Source: an uncultured delta proteobacterium (lineage in GTDB: Bacteria; RBG-13-61-14; DRUE01). From it: a DNA stretch of 16,706 nucleotides. How positions within the stretch are numbered: the stretch's first letter is position 1; the number at the start of each line of letters is the position of its first letter. The translations under genes and the position numbers were made by a program. The notes beneath the pieces are model-generated. The model did not search any database and was not told where the DNA came from. It saw only the letters and a list, made by a program, of their open reading frames with translations. Positions 1 through 4,964 of this stretch are shown here, one piece after another. The stretch spans positions 1 to 16,706 of the forward strand of contig CAIYYW010000167.1 of NCBI GenBank assembly GCA_903930515.1, read 5' to 3'.

Positions 1-84
1 CGGCCTGATAAATATTATAAATAGAATTATACTAATTAATAAGATTATTGAAACATAATACGATACTTTCATTTTCTTTATCAT
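1..84 (-). CDS. Partial ORF with hydrophobic N-terminus, candidate immunity or partner gene of the Rhs tip
   Basis: This reading frame opens with ATG at 84-82 and stays open for 28 codons to the window edge, so only its N-terminus is visible. The peptide has a short basic start (MIKKMK), then two tyrosines and an almost uninterrupted run of Ile, Leu, Val and Phe with a few Ser (about residues 11-26), followed by Arg-Pro. That fits a signal peptide or a first transmembrane helix. An AGGA ribosome-binding site lies at 91-94, 6 nt from the ATG, and overlaps the stop codon of the Rhs tip gene. Only 8 nt separate the two genes. Rhs and other polymorphic-toxin tips are normally followed directly by a small immunity gene, so this is an inferred immunity or partner candidate. 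No family can be assigned from 28 residues. The region is strongly AT-rich, and the frame could still be spurious. Confidence 0.5.
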   Translation of the reverse strand, partial: MIKKMKVSYYVSIILLISIILFIIFIRP

Positions 85-92
85 TATATATC

Positions 93-836
93 CTAAGGAT
101 TATACCCTTTACTTCTACAATATTTATCACAATCAACATCATTCTTGTGAGCACCCGCAACAGTTGCATAATAATCAGCCGGATCGAAATGGGTTCCACT
201 TACACAATCGGTCAAATCCTTCCATTCTTTGTACCAAGCGGCTTTTATAACAGCCTGGGCATTGCAATAGTTATTTATCTGGCATCCTACCCAGCAATGT
301 TTATACTTGTCATTCCAATTAGGATTAGCTCTTCTTGAAAATATTACACCCGCCGCGGCCCCACATGCGGTATCATAAGGCCCAATAAATCCAGGATTTT
401 TCTTGTCCCAATCGATTTTGCAGTTTTCATAGGCCGCCTCACTTGGGAACCCTTCTATTTTCCAACAGCAGTTTTCTTCTTTTAATCCAAGCCTATCATA
501 AAAGGTTATAGAATTATTAAAAGAATAAATATAAGGGAAGCTTGATGATTCAAAAATATCAACCCTATTATACCTCCCCAACCCCGGCATATAATACCGA
601 TGATGATTGTAATATAATCCGGTAAGATCATCCTCATATTGCCCAGGGAATCTAAACGGATTATCAATAGTAGAGGTAAGGGTTTGGTTGATCTCTCCGA
701 ATGGCTCCATCACCGCCTCCCAGACCACACTCCGATCCTGATCCGTCATTACTTTGGGCGTGCCCAGATGATCATTATGATAATAATAGACCGACTCGGT
801 CGGGGTCTGCTGGCTTTTTGCCTCCATCGCTATCAC
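93..836 (-). CDS. Rhs repeat-associated core fragment with cysteine-rich C-terminal tip
   Basis: Residues about 15-95 match the end of the Rhs/YD-repeat core. They include the YYYHNDHLGTP motif, a PFGE motif, the NPFRFPGQYEDD segment, then TGLYYNHHRYYMPGLGRY and the RVD that leads into the variable part. The core ends at YDRLGL (113-118), a variant of the usual DPxGL boundary. Residues 119-247 form a variable tip with ten cysteines (123, 124, 139, 158, 181, 185, 191, 211, 236, 240); the core part has none. This suggests a disulfide-bonded or metal-binding domain, and I do not recognise a catalytic motif. A full Rhs protein exceeds 1000 residues, so this is a 247-residue tip without the shell-forming repeats. 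The first possible start is GTG at 836, overlapping the queD stop as GTGA; an ATG at 827 is an alternative. It may be a displaced effector tip, a decayed remnant, or a small active protein. Confidence 0.8.
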   Translation of the reverse strand: MIAMEAKSQQTPTESVYYYHNDHLGTPKVMTDQDRSVVWEAVMEPFGEINQTLTSTIDNPFRFPGQYEDDLTGLYYNHHRYYMPGLGRYNRVDIFESSSFPYIYSFNNSITFYDRLGLKEENCCWKIEGFPSEAAYENCKIDWDKKNPGFIGPYDTACGAAAGVIFSRRANPNWNDKYKHCWVGCQINNYCNAQAVIKAAWYKEWKDLTDCVSGTHFDPADYYATVAGAHKNDVDCDKYCRSKGYNP

Positions 837-1207
837 CGATCCGGGAGATAGCTGGCGGCGGCGTTTTCTGATTCCCAGACCAGGACTTCTTTCAGGCGGA
901 TGCCTTGGGGAAGTTTGCCGGAAAATATCCCAAACAGGTAACGGGCGATATTTTCCGAACTGGGATTGGATTTGGCAAAAGCCGGAAGCTGATTCAGGAC
1001 CTTATGATCCATCTCCTCCAGAATCTCGGTCAAGCGTTTTTTCAGTTCCTGGAAGTCAACCAGCAATCCGATCCGATCCAGCTTCTTCCCCTCCACCGTC
1101 AGCTCCACCTTGAAGTTATGCCCGTGCATCCCCTCGCATTTCCCGCGGTATCCCTTGAGCTGATGAGCGGCGCAGAAGCAGTCAATGATTTTAAGCCGAT
1201 AGATCAT
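833..1207 (-). CDS. queD: 6-carboxy-5,6,7,8-tetrahydropterin synthase, QueD/PTPS family
   Basis: QueD converts dihydroneopterin triphosphate to 6-carboxytetrahydropterin in the cytosol, the second step towards the 7-deazaguanine base of queuosine. The 124-residue length is typical. The zinc ligands are visible as His15 and the pair His28/His30 in the CEGMHGHNF segment, with the catalytic Cys24 four residues before the HGH. The GLLVDFQELK strand (47-56), the MDHKVLN segment with the Asp67/His68 pair, NPSSENIA (81-88) and Glu112 near the C-terminus also match the family. Keeping Cys24 argues for QueD activity rather than the folate-type PTPS-III variant, which replaces that cysteine. The ATG overlaps the SHMT stop codon as ATGA, and I see no strong Shine-Dalgarno sequence, so translation is probably coupled. 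No other queuosine gene (queC, queE, queF, tgt) is visible here, so its substrate context is uncertain. Confidence 0.9.
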   Translation of the reverse strand: MIYRLKIIDCFCAAHQLKGYRGKCEGMHGHNFKVELTVEGKKLDRIGLLVDFQELKKRLTEILEEMDHKVLNQLPAFAKSNPSSENIARYLFGIFSGKLPQGIRLKEVLVWESENAAASYLPDR

Positions 1208-2493
1208 TTGGAAACCGCCAGGGCGCGCTCCTTGTCCCTAAGCTCCAGGTAATCGGAATCAAAGGAAAAATGAATGATCTGATATTGCTTGCGAAATTCC
1301 TTGGCATCTTCCCCGATGTATTCTCCGAGGACAAGGCAACGCTTGAAAAATGCAGCGATCTGTTTCATTTCCTTTTCCTTCATCCCCACCCGGGTCATCT
1401 CCTGGACCCCGATCCGGATTCCGCTGGGATTGCTCACCCGCTCGAGCGGGTCAAAGGGTAGCAGGTTCATATTGAGGATGATGTTATTGTCCTTGAGAAT
1501 TCGGGCCACCTCGTCACCGCCTCCCAGTTCCATCACATTGACCGCGATCTGGTGGGTTTCGGTGTAACCGAATTCACGCGCCTCCACCTTGAACCCGGCT
1601 TCATCCAGCGCCTGCGCCAAAACCTTGGCGTTCTTGACGACCTGATCAGCGTATTCCTCTCCGTATTCCAAAAATTCGTAGGTGCTGATCGCGAGCGAGA
1701 CCAAGGTGTCCAGGTGATGGTTTGAGGATGACCCGGGAAAGGCGCCCTTGTCAATCATGGCCCATTCCGAATCCTTCATATTGCTCAGAACCACCCCTCG
1801 CTGGGAGCCGAAAAAGGTCTTGTGGGTGCTGGCCGTGACCAGGTGCGCGCCCTGCTTGAGCGGGTCCGGGAAACGCTTGCCCGCGATCAATCCCAGGATA
1901 TGGGCCGCGTCATAGATCAGGACGATTCCGAGTTCCTTGCAGACCGGCGCCAACTCCTTGACCGGGTCCGGGAACAGATAAAGGCTCTTGCCCAGGATCA
2001 TCACCTTGACCGGAACCTTTTCCAGGATGTTGATGGTTTCCTTGATATCTATGTGATAGCCGTCTTTGGTCAGGGGAAAGTTGATGATGTTCTCGGTATA
2101 TTTACCAACCGAGCCCAGCCGGTGATGGCTGATATGTCCTCCGCCCGAAGTAGAGTTCACGATCACCACATCCCCGTGATGGATGTATCGGGAAAAAACC
2201 GCGTCATTGGCCACGGTTCCGGAAATCGGCCGCACCTCAATATGCCGGCATCCGAACAGGGCCTTGAGATGCTGATTGACCCGGGTCTCAATCTCGTCAA
2301 TCTTCTCCGTGCCCTGGTAGTAGCGCTCGCCCGGATGACCCTCCGCGTATCGGTGACAGAAATCAGACCCCATCACCGAGCGGGCCCGCCGGCTCAGCAC
2401 ATTTTCGCTCGCGATCAGGTTGATGGTGATGCTCCGCCACTGGTTCTGCTCCTGGACCAGTTGCTCTATCCGTTCCACATTCTTCTCGTACAT
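1204..2493 (-). CDS. glyA: Archaeal-type serine hydroxymethyltransferase family PLP enzyme
   Basis: This is a fold-type I PLP enzyme that probably interconverts serine and glycine with a pterin one-carbon carrier. The SHMT opening LIASENVLS (27-34) is followed by HRYAEGHPGERYYQG (47-61). Asp195 in the YDAAHILGLIAG stretch should contact the PLP ring, and Lys225 in STHKTFFGSQRG is the Schiff-base lysine. Arg360 in GIRIGVQEMTRVGM should bind the substrate carboxylate. The lysine motif differs from the usual bacterial TTTHKTLRGPRGG form and resembles archaeal SHMTs. At 429 residues it is full length, with a charged tail after about residue 395. An AGGAGGAG ribosome-binding site at 2503-2510 lies 9 nt from the ATG and overlaps the upstream stop; the gene overlaps queD by 4 bp. 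It may be the housekeeping enzyme or a specialised SHMT-like aldolase or transaldolase. The family is certain, the substrate is not. Confidence 0.85.
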   Translation of the reverse strand: MYEKNVERIEQLVQEQNQWRSITINLIASENVLSRRARSVMGSDFCHRYAEGHPGERYYQGTEKIDEIETRVNQHLKALFGCRHIEVRPISGTVANDAVFSRYIHHGDVVIVNSTSGGGHISHHRLGSVGKYTENIINFPLTKDGYHIDIKETINILEKVPVKVMILGKSLYLFPDPVKELAPVCKELGIVLIYDAAHILGLIAGKRFPDPLKQGAHLVTASTHKTFFGSQRGVVLSNMKDSEWAMIDKGAFPGSSSNHHLDTLVSLAISTYEFLEYGEEYADQVVKNAKVLAQALDEAGFKVEAREFGYTETHQIAVNVMELGGGDEVARILKDNNIILNMNLLPFDPLERVSNPSGIRIGVQEMTRVGMKEKEMKQIAAFFKRCLVLGEYIGEDAKEFRKQYQIIHFSFDSDYLELRDKERALAVSK

Positions 2494-2508
2494 TGCCGGC
2501 TTCTCCTC

Positions 2509-3315
2509 CTAATAAATCGCGGTCGGGAAGGTATCCACCTGGAAATATTTCCCGATCATTTTATACATCTTGGGCGAAACCCAACTTTTAAACTCCGGGT
2601 CTCCCCCATCCTCCAAAATGCCGTCGTGGATCGCCCAGCTCCGGCCCCGGACCGAATGATAAAACCCCTTTTTCCGGAACGGACTGTCATCCAACCGCTT
2701 GAACAACTTCCCGCCCGGCCGGAACTCGTTATGGATAAATCGCATCAGGTTCCCGCCCTCAAAATACCGGAACCCGTGCCGCTCATAGGTGATGGCGTTA
2801 TGGTAAAAAAGGGCTTCCATATAAATGCTCTTCAGGCCCAGCGCCCCGCAGAACCGGTCCAGACCTTGATTCACCTCGTCCATCAGCCGCAAGCCCGGAC
2901 GCACCTGGCCCGGAGCCAGCCCCGCCTGAACCGCCCGCAACTCCTCCGGGATATTCCGGCTGGTCCATTTCAGCCACCGGCTTTGACCGTCCGCCGTAAC
3001 ATCCGTATTATAACGCGACTGACGGATGTCATTGATCCAGATGAAATCCCACCGGAGCTGATCCAAATCCTGAGAATCGCTCACCTCAATATAATAAATC
3101 GGATCCTGATCTTGCGGATCGCCCTTGACCTCAACGCTCGCCTCGCATTTGTTTTGCTCCGGAGAAACAACCCGGATCACCAGTTCCCCTTTTGGATTCA
3201 TACCGCTTTCCGGGTCTATCTCAAAGACCTTTAAAATCTCCCCCGGGATCAGCAACTTGTAAATCTCGTTACGCTCCTTCTCCGGCAGTGAATTCAGTCG
3301 GGTTATCTTCCCCAT
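2509..3315 (-). CDS. Unrecognised protein, possible GNAT-like fold, first gene of the SHMT-queD operon
   Basis: I do not recognise this 268-residue protein by family. It looks soluble: there is no signal peptide or hydrophobic helix, and it has many charged and aromatic residues. Its second half contains PGLRL, then GLDRFCGALGLKSIYMEA, then HNAITYERHGFRYFEGG. That order of motifs resembles an acetyl-CoA-binding loop followed by the fYxrxGF strand of GNAT acyltransferases, which is a tentative reading. The frame extends upstream to 3375, but ATG at 3315 is the better start. It has a GGGAGAGGG ribosome-binding site 7 nt upstream, and the promoter hexamers at 3341-3369 lie inside the longer frame. 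It ends 15 nt before the SHMT gene, within whose ribosome-binding site its TAG falls, so the two are probably co-transcribed and functionally linked. Confidence 0.75.
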   Translation of the reverse strand: MGKITRLNSLPEKERNEIYKLLIPGEILKVFEIDPESGMNPKGELVIRVVSPEQNKCEASVEVKGDPQDQDPIYYIEVSDSQDLDQLRWDFIWINDIRQSRYNTDVTADGQSRWLKWTSRNIPEELRAVQAGLAPGQVRPGLRLMDEVNQGLDRFCGALGLKSIYMEALFYHNAITYERHGFRYFEGGNLMRFIHNEFRPGGKLFKRLDDSPFRKKGFYHSVRGRSWAIHDGILEDGGDPEFKSWVSPKMYKMIGKYFQVDTFPTAIY

Positions 3316-3340
3316 AATCGCCCTCTCCCGGCGCCTTGAT

Positions 3341-3369
3341 ATTCTCACACCCGACCGCCCAACTGTCAA
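3341..3369 (-). promoter_or_regulatory. Sigma70-like promoter of the unknown-SHMT-queD-Rhs tip unit
   Basis: On the minus strand a perfect TTGACA (3364-3369) is followed after exactly 17 bp by GAGAAT (3341-3346), which matches four of six -10 positions. Transcription would start near 3334, leaving a leader of about 20 nt that contains the GGGAGAGGG ribosome-binding site of the first gene. No operator palindrome is evident around it. Confidence 0.6.
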
Positions 3370-3375
3370 GATCAT

Positions 3376-3719
3376 CAGATCATTTTAAAATATCGCCGCT
3401 TATCATTTCAATCCGGCCGCTAAAAACCCTTGCTTGCGGACCGCCGGAACTTTTTTCTGCGAGCGGAGCGAGGCCGGCGTTGAGCGGTTGGCCCGGGACG
3501 CGAAACTGATGGAGATCGGCGCCGGAGCTTCCCAGATTCAATTGATGATCCTTGGACGGAAACTCCTGGAATCCGATTCCGTTGAACCCAACCCGCTCTT
3601 TTTCGGCCCAAGCTTGTTTGCCAAAATGGAATAGATAAAACGGCTTGACCGGAACGGTCATAGGACCGCGGTATGATATAACACCGAGCGGCATCACTCC
3701 GGGAAAAGGCCGCTTGCCC
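3376..3719. other. Intergenic stretch without a recognisable gene
   Basis: Several overlapping open frames of 60-105 codons exist on both strands. None has a convincing ribosome-binding site, a family motif or a codon pattern like the neighbouring genes. The stretch lies between the promoter of the SHMT operon and the transposase remnant and could be older mobile-element debris. I see no RNA gene or CRISPR repeat in it. Confidence 0.4.
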
Positions 3720-3935
3720 CCGGAGACGGTCCCCTATGGCAAGGCCGAGCAGGTGATCCGGCTAAGACAGGAGACTTTGCTCACGGCATACCAAAAGCAT
3801 CCGGAACGGCTCGTGAGAAAATCGCCCAGGCCGTTGCAGTTGCCGACCAAGGTCTGGATTAACCCCCCTAAAAAACCAGAGCAATCGGTTGAATTATACA
3901 ATAAATTCGGATTGGCAGTGTCCCAAAATGCTTGA
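3720..3935 (+). pseudogene. C-terminal remnant of an IS3-type (DDE integrase-core) transposase
   Basis: The plus-strand frame encodes VPYGKAEQVI, then RLRQETLLTAYQKHPERLVR, then KSPRPLQLPTKVWINPP. This is the familiar tail of IS3-family OrfB-type transposases, after the catalytic DDE core: HYGRA, a RQxxLxxAYxxHPERFVR helix, and PPxLPTxVWINPP. About 60 residues of the tail survive and nothing upstream resembles the rest of the integrase domain, so no active enzyme is encoded. I could not see matching terminal inverted repeats. It is the only recognisable coding trace on the plus strand and marks an old insertion between two minus-strand transcription units. Confidence 0.7.
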
Positions 3936-4090
3936 GATATTCCGTCGCGCCCACTGGTCTGCCAGCAAGCACGATTACCCCAGACTCAAGCTCGTTTCTA
4001 CTTCATTGCTCCAGCGCCTGGGCAAAAAAATATTTGCCCTTGAAACAGCAAAAGGGAAATTGAAGGGAGAGGACTGTTCAAAGCAGAATC
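3936..4090. other. Intergenic stretch with a GGGCAAA/TTTGCCC inverted repeat, no clear gene
   Basis: A short plus-strand frame runs through here, but it has no ribosome-binding site or family motif that I recognise. A perfect 7-bp inverted repeat with a 6-nt A/T-rich centre lies at 4020-4039. Its purine/pyrimidine run is in the loop rather than after the stem, so it does not look like a terminator. The rest shows nothing I can name. Confidence 0.35.
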
Positions 4091-4144
4091 GCGCCTGAAG
4101 GCGCTCGCACATTCAAAACAGCGCGCAGACAAGAGTGTCTGCGC
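4091..4144. repeat. Pair of tight palindromes, REP-like or terminator of the corrinoid gene
   Basis: Two perfect hairpins stand close together: a 5-bp stem with a TGAA loop at 4091-4104, and a 9-bp stem GCGCAGACA/TGTCTGCGC with a 4-nt loop at 4123-4144. They lie about 40-90 nt beyond the stop of the corrinoid protein gene on the minus strand. The larger hairpin is followed by only four T residues on the transcribed strand, so it would be a poor intrinsic terminator. The GC-rich palindrome with a short loop has the look of a dispersed REP-type repeat. Its copy number elsewhere in the genome decides between the two. Confidence 0.5.
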
Positions 4145-4182
4145 CGCGAACTTGCTCGCAGAAAGATTAAGCGGACAGGGTA

Positions 4183-4815
4183 TTACTCTTCGTAAACGAA
4201 CTTGGCGTAGTTTTTGGCCTCGGTGGCGTCTTTGCCGTAGAAGTCGGCGCCGATTTCGTCGGCGAACTCCTTTCGGAGCGGGGCTCCTCCGACCATCACT
4301 TTGACCTGGTTGCGGACGCCTTCGGACTTGAGCAGATTGACGGTGTCTCTCATTGACAACATCGTGGTGGTGAGGAGGGCGCTCATCCCGATCAGGCCGG
4401 CTTGGTGGTCTTTGACGGCCTGGACGAATTTTTCCGGCGTGACATCAATTCCCAGGTCCACCACTTCAAATCCAGCGCCTTCCACCATCATCTTGACCAG
4501 GTTCTTTCCGATGTCGTGGAGGTCTCCGCGAACGGTTCCCAGGACCACCTTGCCCCGGGATTTCACGCCCTTGGCAATTAGTTTCGGCCGGATCGCTTCC
4601 ATTGCCTTCTGCATAGCCCGGGCCGCGACCAGGAGTTCCGGGACGAAATACTCGCCTTGCTGGAACAGCTCTCCCACCTCGTCCATCGCCGGGATCAGGG
4701 CCTGGTTCAGGATGTCCTCGGCGTCGGCTCCCTGGGCCAGGAGTTTTTGGACCAGCTCTTCGGTATCCTTGGCTTTTCCGTTTTTAATCGATTCCTTCAA
4801 ACTTTTTAAATCCAT
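4183..4815 (-). CDS. Corrinoid-binding protein of the MtbC/MttC (methylamine methyltransferase) type
   Basis: Small corrinoid proteins of this type carry a methyl group on cobalamin between a substrate methyltransferase and a second methyltransferase acting on a pterin or thiol. Residues 1-85 form the helical cap domain (LKESIKNG through the [26 protein letters not shown] segment). The Rossmann-like B12 domain follows, with [15 protein letters not shown]: Asp98-x-His100-x-x-Gly103 is the DxHxxG motif whose histidine is the lower cobalt ligand. SALLTTTM (145-152) and VGGAP (175-179) complete the cofactor pocket. The 210-residue length is normal. A GTG at 4818 is also in frame, but ATG at 4815 sits 5 nt from an AGGAGG and is preferred. 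The gene stands alone, with its own promoter and no methyltransferase or reductive activase beside it, so the methyl donor is unknown. Confidence 0.9.
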   Translation of the reverse strand: MDLKSLKESIKNGKAKDTEELVQKLLAQGADAEDILNQALIPAMDEVGELFQQGEYFVPELLVAARAMQKAMEAIRPKLIAKGVKSRGKVVLGTVRGDLHDIGKNLVKMMVEGAGFEVVDLGIDVTPEKFVQAVKDHQAGLIGMSALLTTTMLSMRDTVNLLKSEGVRNQVKVMVGGAPLRKEFADEIGADFYGKDATEAKNYAKFVYEE

Positions 4816-4860
4816 CACTTCCTCCTTCTTAGAAAAACCTGCCGGCCTGAGCCAGATTCT

Positions 4861-4889
4861 ACTTTAGCAATTGTTGATTTGGATTGCAA
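4861..4889 (-). promoter_or_regulatory. Extended -10 promoter of the corrinoid protein gene
   Basis: On the minus strand TTGCAA (4884-4889, four of six) is followed after 17 bp by TAAAGT (4861-4866, four of six), which is preceded by TGC, giving an extended -10 element. It lies just downstream of the lon terminator and about 45 nt before the start codon, as expected for an independent unit. Confidence 0.5.
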
Positions 4890-4909
4890 GTGTTTTCAGG
4901 ACCGGGATC

Positions 4910-4946
4910 AAAAACAAAAAAATCCCGGCCGGAAATCCGGCCGGGA
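4910..4946 (-). terminator. Rho-independent terminator of lon
   Basis: A perfect 10-bp GC-rich stem (TCCCGGCCGG/CCGGCCGGGA, 4923-4946) with a 4-nt loop begins 18 nt after the lon stop codon. On the minus strand it is followed directly by a 13-nt tract that is all T except for one G. This is a strong intrinsic terminator closing the tig-clpP-clpX-lon cluster. Read on the plus strand it lacks an adjacent T tract, so it works mainly in the lon direction. Confidence 0.93.
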
Positions 4947-4964
4947 GAATAAGTCGCAATCTTT

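Noticed and set aside
48-338. Plus-strand frame of 96 codons with hydrophobic segments opposite the Rhs tip
   Set aside because: It is the antisense of the Rhs tip and its partner; Rhs motifs on the minus strand explain the region and no ribosome-binding site supports the plus-strand frame.
1822-3234. Plus-strand frame of 470 codons across the SHMT and unknown genes
   Set aside because: It has no family motif, lies antisense to an SHMT with complete active-site motifs and crosses two real genes; long antisense frames are common opposite GC-rich genes.
3316-3375. Longer start of the unknown protein, adding 20 residues
   Set aside because: The extension contains the promoter hexamers and has no ribosome-binding site, while the inner ATG has a good one.
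3380-3697. Minus-strand frame of 105 codons upstream of the SHMT operon
   Set aside because: No recognisable motif, no ribosome-binding site, and competing frames of similar length on both strands.
4902-4928. CCGGGAT/ATCCCGG inverted repeat overlapping the lon terminator arm, as a possible antiterminator
   Set aside because: On the transcribed strand the competing segment lies after the T tract, so it is made too late to affect termination.
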